Source: Frigoribacterium sp. CG_9.8
Lineage (GTDB): Bacteria; Actinomycetota; Actinomycetes; Actinomycetales; Microbacteriaceae
Assembly: GCF_015751965.1 (NCBI RefSeq)
Contig: NZ_JADOVH010000004.1
Location: 124,001-188,000, forward strand
Length of the DNA: 64,000 bases
Direction of reading: 5' to 3'
Of this stretch, positions 35,210 through 44,172 are shown in pieces. Numbering within the stretch: position 1 is the first letter of the stretch; each line of letters starts with the position of its first letter. The notes beneath the pieces are model-generated. The model did not search any database, was not told the DNA's origin, and saw only the letters and a list, made by a program, of their open reading frames with translations. The translations under genes were made by a program, and so were the position numbers.

Positions 35210-36661
35210 ATGACGGCCAAGCTCACCCGCGAACAGATCGTGAGTGCCTACACGCAACTTCTCGGCAGCGAGCGCGTCATCACCGATGAGCAGACGCTGA
35301 AAGAAAACAGTGTCGACCGCTACTACAAGGTCGAGAACGTCTTCGGTATTTACTCGCTCCCAGTGCCCGCAGCGGTTGTGAAGCCGAGCACCCCGCAGGA
35401 AGTGGCAGCAGTGCTCGCCCTCGCCAACGAGAACGGGATCAACATCGTGCCGAAGACCGGTGGTAGCGCGACCGAGGGTGGCCTGGAAACTGTCATTGAG
35501 AACTCGGTCGTCGTCGATGGTTCGACAATGAACGAGATTCTCAGTATCGACACCGAGAACATGCTCGCGACGGTGCAGTGCGGAGTGTGTCTGGAAGACC
35601 TCGAAACCGAACTGCGAAAAATCGGTTACACCACGGGGCACTCGCCCCAATCCAAGCCGCTCGCACAATTCGGCGGACTGGTCGCAACCCGTTCGATCGG
35701 GCAGTTCTCCACGCTTTACGGTGGCATCGAGGACATGCTCGTTGGGGTCGAGACCGTGTTTCCGAACGGTCAAATCTGCCGCATCAAGAACGTGCCGCGT
35801 CGTGCCGCCGGGCCCGACATCCGCCATCTGGTTCTCGGCAACGAGGGCACCCTCAATTTCATCACCGAAGTCACGGTCAAGATCTTTCGATACTTCCCCG
35901 AGAACAACAGGTTCTACGGATACCTCCTCAACGACATGAAGACCGGCCTGGCGATTCTCCGGGAGGTCATCACCCAGGGCTATCGCCCCTCGGTCGCTCG
36001 CCTCTACGACTCAGAGGATGGGCTGTACCACTTCAAGAAGTTTTCCAATGGCCAGTGCGTCCTGATCTTCGTGGCCGAAGGTCCAGTGCGCATCGCCGAT
36101 GCGACCGGTGCGGCGATCGAAGAGATCGTCGCGTCTTTCGGATCCGCCGAACGGGTCGACGGTGCCCTCATCGAAGACTGGTTCAACAACCTCAACTGGG
36201 ATGTCTCCAAGCTGGAAGAGGAGCGGATCGAAATTCGCGAAACCCTGATCAACGGCTTCACCACCGAGATCTCGGGCAATTGGAGTGTCATCGGCGACAT
36301 CTACGACAACGCCATCGCGCGCATCCGTGCGGAGGTCTCTGCCGATTTCACGCTGCTGGGCGGGCATTCCAGCCACAGCTACCTCAATGGCACCAACATG
36401 TACTTCGTCTACTACTACAAAATAGACGTGGATCCGACGCTAGAGCGCACGACGTACCACGATCCCATCCAAAATATCATCGTGGAGGAGACCCTCAAGC
36501 TGGGCGGATCGATGTGCCATCACCACGGTGTCGGCAAGCACCGCACGCACTTCCTGGCAGAGGAATACGGTTCCTCGCTCTACATGCTCGAAACTCTCAA
36601 GGCTGCGTTCGATCCGAACGGCATCATGAACCGCGGAACCATTTTTCCGCTCACGAAGTAG
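35210..36661 (+). CDS. FAD-binding oxidoreductase of the alkyl-DHAP-synthase-like VAO family
   Basis: 483 aa from the ATG at 35210; the in-frame TTG at 35201 has a better-spaced GGAA and is an alternative. The PCMH-type FAD domain is clear (NGINIVPKTGGSATEGG, GHSPQSKPLAQFGGLVATRSIGQFSTLYGGIEDMLVG), and the C-terminal half has the HHHGVGKHR block and DPNGIMNRGTIFP typical of AGPS/GlcD-type flavoproteins. The likely reaction is oxidation of a phosphorylated hydroxy compound, but the substrate is not known. First gene of the operon behind the GlpP-type terminator. Confidence 0.88.
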   Translation: MTAKLTREQIVSAYTQLLGSERVITDEQTLKENSVDRYYKVENVFGIYSLPVPAAVVKPSTPQEVAAVLALANENGINIVPKTGGSATEGGLETVIENSVVVDGSTMNEILSIDTENMLATVQCGVCLEDLETELRKIGYTTGHSPQSKPLAQFGGLVATRSIGQFSTLYGGIEDMLVGVETVFPNGQICRIKNVPRRAAGPDIRHLVLGNEGTLNFITEVTVKIFRYFPENNRFYGYLLNDMKTGLAILREVITQGYRPSVARLYDSEDGLYHFKKFSNGQCVLIFVAEGPVRIADATGAAIEEIVASFGSAERVDGALIEDWFNNLNWDVSKLEEERIEIRETLINGFTTEISGNWSVIGDIYDNAIARIRAEVSADFTLLGGHSSHSYLNGTNMYFVYYYKIDVDPTLERTTYHDPIQNIIVEETLKLGGSMCHHHGVGKHRTHFLAEEYGSSLYMLETLKAAFDPNGIMNRGTIFPLTK

Positions 36662-36706
36662 CAGGCACGCGCTTTTAGACACGACACACCTACAGGGCAG
36701 GCACGG

Positions 36707-37495
36707 ATGAGCAAGAGCACAATGGCTGACTTCGGCATGGATTTTTTTTCCCTGGCGGGCAAAAACGCCATCGTGACCGGGGGGAACACCGGGCTCGGCC
36801 AGGCGTTCACCCTGGCACTGGCGAAGGCAGGTGCCAACGTTCTGGCGGCCAGCATCATGCCTGACGACGGTACAACGGGTGCGCTGGTCGAGGCTGCTGG
36901 ATCGCGCTACGCGTACACCATGACCGACATCACGGTCGAAGGAAATCCCAAGAAGGTCGTCGACGCCTGCATCGCCGAGTTCGGGAGCGTCGACATCCTG
37001 ATCAACTGCGCCGGCCGGGGCATCAACGAACCCGACGTGCTCAAATACACCCGGAAGCAGTGGGATCCGATGGTGGCGCTGAACCTGACCGCAGCGTTCG
37101 AGATGTCGCACGAGTGTGCCGAGCACATGATCCCGCAGCGCTCGGGCAAGATCATCAATATCTGCTCCGTGTTCACTTTTCTCGGCGGGCAGTGGTCGCC
37201 GGCCTACGCTGCCACCAAGCACGGCATCGCCGGGTTCACGAAGGCATACTGCGACGAATTGGCGCAGTTCGGCATTCAGGTGAACGGCATCGCACCGGGC
37301 TACTACGCCACGGCATTGACCGCGGACACCCGGGCGAACCCCGAAAGCAACCAGCGAGTGCTCGACCATATCCCGGCCAACCGCTGGGGTGAGACCCAGG
37401 ATCTGATGGGTGCGACGATCTTTCTTGCCAGCCGCGCCTCCGACTACGTCAACGGGCACATTCTGACTGTCGATGGCGGATATCTGGTGCGCTGA
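36707..37495 (+). CDS. Short-chain dehydrogenase/reductase (gluconate-5-dehydrogenase-like)
   Basis: 262-aa NAD(P)-dependent SDR. The cofactor loop is TGGNTGLG, NCAGRG replaces the usual NNAG, the catalytic Ser is in CSVFTF and the Tyr/Lys in YAATKHG; the C-terminal DYVNGHILTVDGGYLV is standard. The closest functional analogues are sugar-acid and polyol dehydrogenases. Encoded 45 bp after the FAD oxidase and 27 bp before the kinase, so it should oxidise the same polyol or sugar acid before or after phosphorylation. Confidence 0.92.
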   Translation: MSKSTMADFGMDFFSLAGKNAIVTGGNTGLGQAFTLALAKAGANVLAASIMPDDGTTGALVEAAGSRYAYTMTDITVEGNPKKVVDACIAEFGSVDILINCAGRGINEPDVLKYTRKQWDPMVALNLTAAFEMSHECAEHMIPQRSGKIINICSVFTFLGGQWSPAYAATKHGIAGFTKAYCDELAQFGIQVNGIAPGYYATALTADTRANPESNQRVLDHIPANRWGETQDLMGATIFLASRASDYVNGHILTVDGGYLVR

Positions 37496-37522
37496 GCGCC
37501 GAGAGCGGAGCGTGACGCGACT

Positions 37523-38971
37523 ATGACCACCAAATACATCATCGGAATCGACGGAGGCTCCCAGAGCTCCAAAGTCGTGATCTTCGACACGGACGGACGA
37601 ATCGTCTGCGAGGGAACGCAGGCCCTTGCACCGATGTACACGCCACGACCCGGCGTCGCAGAGCATCCGGGCGATGACCTCTATGATTCCATCGTTGCCG
37701 CCGGGCATCGTGCACTTGAGTTGTTCCCCGGGGATCTCGACGACATCGTCGGCGTAGGCCTGTGCACCATCCGCTGCTGCCGCGCTCTCGTGCGTCAGGA
37801 CGGAACCCTTGCGGCGCCGGTACAGAGTTGGATGGATGATCGGCTCTCCCGGCCCTACGAATACACCGATGACGATGTCGCCTTCGTCACGACCACCTCC
37901 GGATACCTCATGGGTCGGATCACGGGAGAGAAGACCGACACTGCAGCGAACTACATCGGGCCATGGCCGATGGATGTTCGCACCTGGGACTGGTTCAGCG
38001 ACCAGGAGACGTTCGAGTCATTCGCTGTAGGGCGCAACATGCTCTACCGGTTGCAGATGCCGGGTGAGATCGGCGGCTATGTGAACGACTCCTTCTCGGC
38101 GAGCACCGGCATCCCCCGGGGGCTGCCGGTGGTGCACACCGCCAACGACAAGGCAACGGAGGCGCTCGGCTCCGGTCTGCGTGAGGAGACCACCGGCCTG
38201 GTCTCCCTCGGAACCTATATCGCTGGCATGGTGGTCGGAACTGAGTTCATCGCCGAACCGCAGACTTACTTCACCAACTTCGCATCCGAACCGCACCGCT
38301 ACCTCTATGAGAGTGCGGGCATCCGGCGGGGCATGTGGACCGTCTCGTGGCTTCGCAATCTGGTCGGCGCAGAACTCGCGCACGATGCCGCCGCCGCGGG
38401 CGTCAGCCTCGAGGATCATCTCAACACCCTTGCCGCAGCCGTTCCCGCCGGTAGCGACGGTCTGATGTGCCTGCTCGACTGGCTTGCACCGCCGAGCCAG
38501 CCCCACAGGAAGGGGATGTTCATCGGCTTCGATGAGCGCCACGGGCACGCCCACATGTACCGGTCCATCCTGGAGGGCATCGCCTTCCGGATGAAAGAGA
38601 ACATCGCGGCAATGGAATTTGAGCGGGGCATCCGCCTCACCTCTCTCGTGCTGTCGGGGGGCGGATCCTCCAGCGATGCCTGCATGCAGATATTCGCTGA
38701 CGTTTTCGACCTGCCCACCGTGCGAAACGAAGTGCGTAACGCTGCCGGGCTGGGAGCAGCCATCTGTGCCGCAGTGGCCTGTGGCATCTACCCGGATCTG
38801 GATGCGGCATCCGCCTCGATGATTCGTCACGCCGACCGATTCGAACCCGACCCCGACAACGTGAAGCTCTACCGCCAACTTGGATCGGTCTATGCCGACA
38901 TCCCGGCCCAGACCGATGCCATCCTCGCTCGCACTCACCGAATTTTGTCAGACCGTAAGGCAGAACACTAA
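37523..38971 (+). CDS. FGGY-family carbohydrate kinase
   Basis: 482-aa sugar/polyol kinase. The N-terminal phosphate-binding loop is IGIDGGSQSSKVVIFDTDG, the FGGY catalytic Asp region is APVQSWMDDRLSRP, and the ATP-binding FGGY-2 domain has LVLSGGGSSSDACMQIFADVFDLPV-like sequence. Not close by eye to GlpK or XylB, so substrate is open: glycerol, erythritol or another polyol or ketose. Third gene of the GlpP-linked operon; a phosphorylated product fits control by a phosphate-ester sensor. Confidence 0.92.
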   Translation: MTTKYIIGIDGGSQSSKVVIFDTDGRIVCEGTQALAPMYTPRPGVAEHPGDDLYDSIVAAGHRALELFPGDLDDIVGVGLCTIRCCRALVRQDGTLAAPVQSWMDDRLSRPYEYTDDDVAFVTTTSGYLMGRITGEKTDTAANYIGPWPMDVRTWDWFSDQETFESFAVGRNMLYRLQMPGEIGGYVNDSFSASTGIPRGLPVVHTANDKATEALGSGLREETTGLVSLGTYIAGMVVGTEFIAEPQTYFTNFASEPHRYLYESAGIRRGMWTVSWLRNLVGAELAHDAAAAGVSLEDHLNTLAAAVPAGSDGLMCLLDWLAPPSQPHRKGMFIGFDERHGHAHMYRSILEGIAFRMKENIAAMEFERGIRLTSLVLSGGGSSSDACMQIFADVFDLPTVRNEVRNAAGLGAAICAAVACGIYPDLDAASASMIRHADRFEPDPDNVKLYRQLGSVYADIPAQTDAILARTHRILSDRKAEH

Positions 38972-38983
38972 GGAGCAACACGC

Positions 38984-40294
38984 ATGACCACGCGCTCTCA
39001 ATCAAAGAAGATCTTTGAGCTGTCTCTGCTGATTCTTGCGGCAGGCACGATCTACCCTCTGGTGTATCTGCGCCAGACCTTCGAGCAGACGATTCTGGCC
39101 GTCTTCGGCATGAACCAGGCTGAATTGGCGAACATCTACTCCATCCTCGGCATCATTTTCGTTATCGGCTACATCCCGAGCGGATGGCTGGCCGACAAGA
39201 TCCCGGTCAAGTTCCTCATCATTTTTTCGCTGGTATTGACCGCGACGGCTGGGCTGGTGTACGCGCAGGTGCCGGATAAGTCGTTTCTGATCTACATCTT
39301 CATCACCTGGGGATTTGCCACGGTTTTCACCTTCTGGAGTGCGATTCTCAAGACCGTAAGCCTGCTCGCGGACGACAACGAGGAGGGGAGGTTCTTCGGC
39401 GCCCTCGATGGCGGTCGTGGACTGGTTGAAGCGGTACTCGCCAGCGCAGCGGTCGGCATCTTCGCGCTCGTCGCCGGCACGGGTGCCGCCGACATGGCTC
39501 AGACCAGAGCCGGATTCCAGGCTGTGGTCTACATGTACTGCGCCGCCATCGTCGTGATCGCAGTGCTTCTCTTCTTCGCCCTGCCAAACGCTCGCCAGGA
39601 GAAGGCGATGTTGCGAGACGAAATCGTCGAGTCGACGTTTGCCGCCATCCGACGCATCGTGAAGATCCGCGAGGTCTGGGTCATGATCGTGATTCTGTTC
39701 TGCGGCTACTCGCTCTTCTGGGGCCACTACTACTTTTCGGGCTTCCTCAACGTCAATCACGGTGCCACCCAACTCGGTGCAAGCGTGGTGACGGTGATTG
39801 TTCTGTGGATGCGCCCCATCGGCGGTTTCGGCGGAGGCTACCTCGCCGATAAGTTCGGCAGATCCCAGGTGCTTTCGATCTCGATGATCGTCACCGCCGT
39901 CGTACTCGTTGCCCTTGCTCTCGTGCCACGCAGCGTGCCGATCGGTCTGGTCTACGCCCTGATCGTGTTCGCCGGTCTGATCATGTACGTGGTTCGCGGC
40001 GTGTACTGGTCCATCCTCGATGAATGCCGCCTTCCGGTGGCTGCGATCGGAATCGCGATCGGGATCATCTCCTTCTTCGGATATCTGCCGGATATCGTGC
40101 TCCCCCAGATCAGCAGCACGATCTATACCGCCTTCGGCGATAACGTCGCTGGTGCCAACAGCCTGTACTTCATCGTCACCGCGGGGATCGGCCTGATCGG
40201 TGCCGCGGCTGCCGCATATTTTTCGGTCCTGGTGAAGAGACGCTCGGTCGGTAAAGCGAGCCAGAATGTCGCTCCGGTCGGATCCTCCGTCTGA
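38984..40294 (+). CDS. MFS transporter of the GlpP-linked operon
   Basis: 436 aa with twelve hydrophobic segments, 12 bp after the kinase gene with an AAGGAG ribosome-binding site about 9 nt upstream. The loop WLADKIPVKFLIIF fits MFS motif A. The overall pattern, including the conserved GGRGLVEAVLAS region, resembles uncharacterised sugar or organic-acid permeases. As the last operon gene it most likely imports the pathway substrate. Confidence 0.9.
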   Translation: MTTRSQSKKIFELSLLILAAGTIYPLVYLRQTFEQTILAVFGMNQAELANIYSILGIIFVIGYIPSGWLADKIPVKFLIIFSLVLTATAGLVYAQVPDKSFLIYIFITWGFATVFTFWSAILKTVSLLADDNEEGRFFGALDGGRGLVEAVLASAAVGIFALVAGTGAADMAQTRAGFQAVVYMYCAAIVVIAVLLFFALPNARQEKAMLRDEIVESTFAAIRRIVKIREVWVMIVILFCGYSLFWGHYYFSGFLNVNHGATQLGASVVTVIVLWMRPIGGFGGGYLADKFGRSQVLSISMIVTAVVLVALALVPRSVPIGLVYALIVFAGLIMYVVRGVYWSILDECRLPVAAIGIAIGIISFFGYLPDIVLPQISSTIYTAFGDNVAGANSLYFIVTAGIGLIGAAAAAYFSVLVKRRSVGKASQNVAPVGSSV

Positions 40295-40418
40295 GCGTCT
40301 TCCGCCGGCGCGGTAGGCCAGATGCTGGATGGGGGCCACACCAAGTTCACTGTCGGTGGTCCCTGCCATCCTGACGTACCGCCCACACTGGGCGGGTCAC
40401 CCAACGGAAGGCGCGACC

Positions 40419-41048
40419 ATGACCGACCCCAATTACACGGCACTGCTGCTCATCATCGACCGCAGCGGATCGATGGTCACCATCCGCGACGAAATGGTCG
40501 GCGGCCTCACCGCAATGCTCGCGGCACAGGCAGCAGAGCAGGGACTCCTCACTGTCGATGTCGTGACCTTCGACAACCTGATCGAGGTGCAATGTTCGAT
40601 GGCCTCCCCCGAGGATGTCGTTATCGCCCTCGAGCCACGCGGGGCAACTGCGCTCTTCGACGCCATTGGCCTCGGGGTGAGCGGTTTCGGTCACACCCTG
40701 GCTGCGCTCCCCGAGCATGCGCGGCCGGGCGTCGTCCAAGTGGTCGTTGTGACGGACGGTGAGGAGAACTCGAGCCAGGAGTACACGGCGGATGCGGTGC
40801 GCGCGATCGTGACGGAGCAAACCGAGCGCTACGGGTGGGACTTCGTCTTCCTGGGGGCGAACCAGAATGCGGTGCTCACCGGGGCGCACCTCGGCTTCGA
40901 GGCTGACAGCTCCCTCACCTACGCCGCGGATGGCCTGGCTGTTGACGCGGTGAGCGCAACGCTCACGCGATACGTAAGCGACGTGCGCAAGTCGGCCAAG
41001 CGGGGCTTCACCAGCGAAGAGCGACGGGATGCGGTGGACGGCAAGTAG
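40419..41048 (+). CDS. von Willebrand factor A domain protein
   Basis: 209-aa soluble vWA protein starting at the ATG at 40419. The metal-ion-dependent adhesion site is present: DRSGSM near residue 15, a later Thr in PRGATALFDAIG and an Asp in VVVTDGEENS. No signal peptide, so cytoplasmic. Stand-alone vWA proteins of this size occur widely in bacteria, often near tellurite or stress genes; none is adjacent here and the role is unknown. Confidence 0.9.
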   Translation: MTDPNYTALLLIIDRSGSMVTIRDEMVGGLTAMLAAQAAEQGLLTVDVVTFDNLIEVQCSMASPEDVVIALEPRGATALFDAIGLGVSGFGHTLAALPEHARPGVVQVVVVTDGEENSSQEYTADAVRAIVTEQTERYGWDFVFLGANQNAVLTGAHLGFEADSSLTYAADGLAVDAVSATLTRYVSDVRKSAKRGFTSEERRDAVDGK

Positions 41049-41366
41049 ACCGATAGCGGGCGAGAGCGTGGCTCGATGTGGCGCTAACGCCGGCCAAGCC
41101 AGCCGGTCGGCGAGCGGTCAAAGAATACACGGCCGGGCTTTGCTGAAGACTGCGTCACATGAGCTTCCATTTTCATTTTGTCTAAAATAAGTGAGACATT
41201 ATAAAATCCTCGTTGGTCCTTACTCGCGCGACTGTTTAATTTCGGCACTTGACAGCGGGAAAGAACCCCGTCATTGCTGACATCGCCATGCTGGGTGTCG
41301 AGCACGCCGAGCCTCACCCCGATCATCTACGCCATGGACAGGTGGCCAGCCACCGACGAAGGAAAT
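41049..41366. other. 318-bp gap with an AT-rich island
   Basis: No gene that I would support. The stretch 41166-41215 is strikingly AT-rich for this genome and holds an inverted repeat TGTCT/AGACA around aaaataagtg (41178-41197). A minus-strand 80-codon frame at 41084-41326 has no recognisable domain and I leave it uncalled. The island may be a promoter or the scar of an insertion. Confidence 0.5.
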
Positions 41367-41885
41367 GTGACGCAGCGAGTGAACCTACACCCGATAATCC
41401 GCCCGGCTACGCCGACGGACGCCGCAGAGATGGCACGAATCCACGTTACCTCTTGGCAAGAGACCTACCGTGGCCTCATGAGCGACGACGAATTGGATGA
41501 TCCCGAGTTCGTGCCGACACGAGAGCGCTTCTGGAGGATTGGACTGACGGACGAACGATTCAAGCATCACCGAATCGCAGTCGCGGAACTCGATGGGAGG
41601 CTGGTGGGGATTGCGCAGAGCGCTTCTCCCACAGATGACGACGCAACATGGAGCCAGCAGCTCAACGTGCTCTATGTGCTTGCATTTGCGCACGGCACCG
41701 GAGCTGGACTCGGCCTACTCGACGCAGTGCTATCCGAAAGCGAGGGGGCAGCCTTATGGGTGGCGGATCCCAATCCGCGAGCTCAGGCGTTTTATCGAAA
41801 GCACGGCTTCGTTCCAGACGATTCGTCCAAGGAGGAATACGGAATCAGGGAGATTCGAATGGTGCGAGAACAAATGGAATCCTGA
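41367..41885 (+). CDS. GNAT-family N-acetyltransferase
   Basis: About 172 aa from a GTG at 41367, with GAAGGA just upstream; an alternative GTG at 41379 begins MNLHPIIRPATPTD. Family features: IRPATPTDAAEMARIHVTSWQETYRGLMSDDEL at the N-terminus, an acetyl-CoA region around VLAFAHGTGAGLGLLDAVL and the closing ALWVADPNPRAQAFYRKHGF. Substrate unknown. The expected Arg/Gln of the CoA loop is replaced by HGTGAG, which is close to consensus. Confidence 0.85.
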   Translation: MTQRVNLHPIIRPATPTDAAEMARIHVTSWQETYRGLMSDDELDDPEFVPTRERFWRIGLTDERFKHHRIAVAELDGRLVGIAQSASPTDDDATWSQQLNVLYVLAFAHGTGAGLGLLDAVLSESEGAALWVADPNPRAQAFYRKHGFVPDDSSKEEYGIREIRMVREQMES

Positions 41886-42094
41886 CACATTTCAGAACCG
41901 ACATGGCACCGAGAAGCCCCCACTCCCCCATTCCACACAGGCGACAACTGCGACAACTGCGGGACACCGAGCCGGTCGTGACGATTGGTAAATGCAGATC
42001 GCGTAGAGTTTGGTCGGCTGATCGGGAACGAGTCGCATTGGACATGCCACCTCTGCGTGACTGTGAAACCGAACCTGCCGAGAGGATAACCACC

Positions 42095-42688
42095 ATGCGC
42101 CGGATCGTTACCCGCCTGGTTGTCGTGGTCGTCATCGTCGCAATCGCAGCTGGCGCTGTGTTCGCCCTCACTCACCGCGATTCCTGGCTGTGGTCCGCGA
42201 TTACCGGGCGCGCTGCTCTCACCTGTCCGGCCGTTGCGCCGACAATGGTCGGAACGCTCACCGTTCCCGCCGGCCCGATCGCCGGATACTGCCAGGACCG
42301 TTTGATCAACGCCGCGCACGTTGTCAACGCAGCACGGGCGCTCGGCATCGGACCGCACACCCAGGCGATCGGCGTCATGACGGCGATGGGCGAGTCGGGC
42401 CTTCGCAATCTTGACCACGGCGATGCCGCGGGAGCCGACAGCCGCGGTCTTTTTCAGCAGAGAGCTAACGGGGCATGGGGCACCCTGACCGATCGGATGA
42501 CCCCGTCCATCGCCGCTCACAACTTCTTCGCCGCGCTAGTGAAGATTCCCGATTGGAAAACCCTCACGCCCACCGAGGCCGCACATTCGGTGCAAATAAA
42601 TGCCGACGCGAATTTCTACACCCTGTACTGGAGTGATGCGGTCGCCGTCGTCACCGCCCTCACCGGTACGGGGGTCCCGACCGGGTGA
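42095..42688 (+). CDS. Membrane-anchored lysozyme/transglycosylase-like protein
   Basis: 197 aa from the ATG at 42095. An N-terminal membrane anchor (VTRLVVVVVIVAIAAGAVFAL) precedes an extracellular domain with the goose-lysozyme-like pattern found in actinobacterial wall enzymes: AIGVMTAMGESGLRNLDHGD (candidate catalytic Glu in GESGL), SRGLFQQRANGAWGT and TPTEAAHSVQINADANFY. Probable peptidoglycan-cleaving role, inferred. Followed by a 16-bp tandem repeat. Confidence 0.82.
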   Translation: MRRIVTRLVVVVVIVAIAAGAVFALTHRDSWLWSAITGRAALTCPAVAPTMVGTLTVPAGPIAGYCQDRLINAAHVVNAARALGIGPHTQAIGVMTAMGESGLRNLDHGDAAGADSRGLFQQRANGAWGTLTDRMTPSIAAHNFFAALVKIPDWKTLTPTEAAHSVQINADANFYTLYWSDAVAVVTALTGTGVPTG

Positions 42689-42704
42689 CCCGGCGGGTTC
42701 CGAT

Positions 42705-42800
42705 GACCGGCAGTATCGCTAACCGGCAGTATCGCTAACCGGCAGTGGCACGAACCGGCAGTACCGCTAACCGGCAGTGGCACGAACCGGCAGTACCGCT
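42705..42800. repeat. 16-bp tandem repeat (6 units)
   Basis: Six 16-bp copies of aaccggcagtatcgct and variants (aaccggcagtggcacg, aaccggcagtaccgct) fill the gap between two convergent genes; a partial seventh copy runs into the end of the next gene and supplies its stop codon. The third to sixth units alternate between two types, indicating duplication of a 32-bp pair. Confidence 0.92.
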
Positions 42801-43275
42801 AACCGGCGGCGCCCCGCTCGAGAGCCTTCATCTTGTCGAGTAGCGCACCAATGGCAGCATCCTGCGATGCGAGGTGAAGCTGAATCTGTTTTGCTTCCTC
42901 AAGAATTGCCCCGGCATCCTCGTAGGTCGCCGACGACCGAGCATCCGCCGCAGCTGCTTGGATGTTCTGGCCCACGATGATCACCGGGAGCAGTACCAAC
43001 TGCAGGAAGGTCTGCGCGATCCACGCAATGATGACGATCGCGTTGTTGCTCATAATCGCAGCGGGCAGACTCACCAGCGCGATCGCCGTGAACACGTAGG
43101 CGCACCACATCGTGCCAACGGTGGTGGTGATGCCGAGCCCCACCCTGCGGTTGAAACGGTTGATGAGCTTGTCTTGCGGATGGATGCTCTTCGCTGCCGC
43201 CTTGACTGTCGGCGGACCCTGTGTGAGGCGATCCGTTGCCCGCGAATGTTGCTGATATTCGAACGTGCTGCTCAT
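42799..43275 (-). CDS. Small membrane protein with two transmembrane segments and a C-terminal coiled coil
   Basis: 158 aa. Basic, hydrophilic N-terminus (IHPQDKLINRFNRRVGLGIT), then two hydrophobic segments (WCAYVFTAIALVSLPAAI and AIVIIAWIAQTFLQLVLLPVIIVGQ), then a helical tail with regular Ile/Leu spacing (YEDAGAILEEAKQIQLHLASQDAAIGALLDKMKALE). The membrane hairpin resembles DUF1003-like proteins but not closely enough for a firm call. The stop codon lies within the tandem repeat. Confidence 0.75.
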   Translation of the reverse strand: MSSTFEYQQHSRATDRLTQGPPTVKAAAKSIHPQDKLINRFNRRVGLGITTTVGTMWCAYVFTAIALVSLPAAIMSNNAIVIIAWIAQTFLQLVLLPVIIVGQNIQAAAADARSSATYEDAGAILEEAKQIQLHLASQDAAIGALLDKMKALERGAAG

Positions 43276-43353
43276 CGGCGTGCACTCCCTTTTCGTTGTC
43301 GAGGTGACGCGATTCTGCCAGCCCGGAATGCGCGGCAGATACCTGCTCTGCGG

Positions 43354-43413
43354 CCGCCTCCGCAGCCGCCTCCGCAGCCACCTCCGCAGCCACCTCCGCA
43401 GCCGCCTCCTCCA
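43354..43413. repeat. 12-bp tandem repeat (5 units)
   Basis: Five 12-bp units ccgcctccgcag or ccacctccgcag lie between divergent membrane-protein genes, within the presumed promoter region of both. No coding role is supported. Confidence 0.88.
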
Positions 43414-43470
43414 TCACCTCAGTGGCCACCCATCGCTGACCGCGCAACCCGGTGTTCTACAGTGCAGAAC

Positions 43471-44172
43471 ATGGATGAAAAGACTGTTCCCGTGCACGAG
43501 CACCGGGCTCCGCCGCTGATCGCGATCATTGTTATTTTGGGCATTTACATTGTTATCCCCAAAGAGGTGCAGGCGCTTCCCAACTGGGTAGTGCCGGCGT
43601 TGGCGGTGCTGCTGATCGTGCCACTGGTCATCCTGAACCCGACCCGATTGTCGAAGGAGACCGCCTGGTCGAGAGGAATCTCGATCACCCTGGTGATTCT
43701 GCTCGCGGCAGCCAATCAGATCACCGTGGTGTTCCTGATCGGGCAGCTGCTGCACGGCCAAGTGAAGGGCACCGATGTGCTGCTCACGGCATTGCAGGTG
43801 TGGATCAGCACGGTGATCGCCTTCGGGTTGCTGTACTGGGAACTCGATCGTGGCGGCCCAGTGGCGCGGCGCACCCCTCAGCTGTGGGCGGCAACGACTG
43901 CCGATTTTCGTTTTCCGCAGAACGACGGTCCAGCAGATACAACAGCAGAATCAACTGCGGAATCAATAGTGAAAACACTGATGAACACCGGGGCGTGGCG
44001 GCCTAAGTTCCTGGATTACGCCTATGTAGCGCTGACGAACATGATGGCCTTCAGCCCGACGGATGCGATGCCGATGACGGTTCGCGCCAAACTCGTGATG
44101 GGCTATCAGGCCATCACCGGGTTTGTCTTACTCGCCCTCGTCATCTCCCGGGCAGTGAACATTCTCAACTGA
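43471..44172 (+). CDS. Integral membrane protein with ion-channel-like C-terminal segment
   Basis: 233 aa from the ATG at 43471 (a GTG three codons upstream is possible). Four to five hydrophobic segments; the last block, TNMMAFSPTDAMPMTVRAKLVMGYQAITGFVLLALVISRAVNIL, is placed like the pore-loop and final helix of two-TM potassium channels but lacks a TVGYGD filter. I know this family only as uncharacterised. It is divergent from the other small membrane protein. Confidence 0.78.
   Translation: MDEKTVPVHEHRAPPLIAIIVILGIYIVIPKEVQALPNWVVPALAVLLIVPLVILNPTRLSKETAWSRGISITLVILLAAANQITVVFLIGQLLHGQVKGTDVLLTALQVWISTVIAFGLLYWELDRGGPVARRTPQLWAATTADFRFPQNDGPADTTAESTAESIVKTLMNTGAWRPKFLDYAYVALTNMMAFSPTDAMPMTVRAKLVMGYQAITGFVLLALVISRAVNILN

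Noticed and set aside
39002-40369. 455-codon minus-strand frame opposite the MFS gene
   Set aside because: Hydrophilic shadow of a transporter; no start context or homology.
41084-41326. 80-codon minus-strand frame over the AT-rich island
   Set aside because: No domain, no clear ribosome-binding site, and codon use unlike real genes.
42705-42800. Possible CRISPR array
   Set aside because: Units are directly adjacent 16-mers with no unique spacers and no cas genes; a tandem minisatellite.
43354-43413. Coding repeat of a minus-strand Ala/Glu-rich protein (42899-43447)
   Set aside because: That frame overlaps the better-supported membrane protein and the repeat lies in a divergent promoter region.
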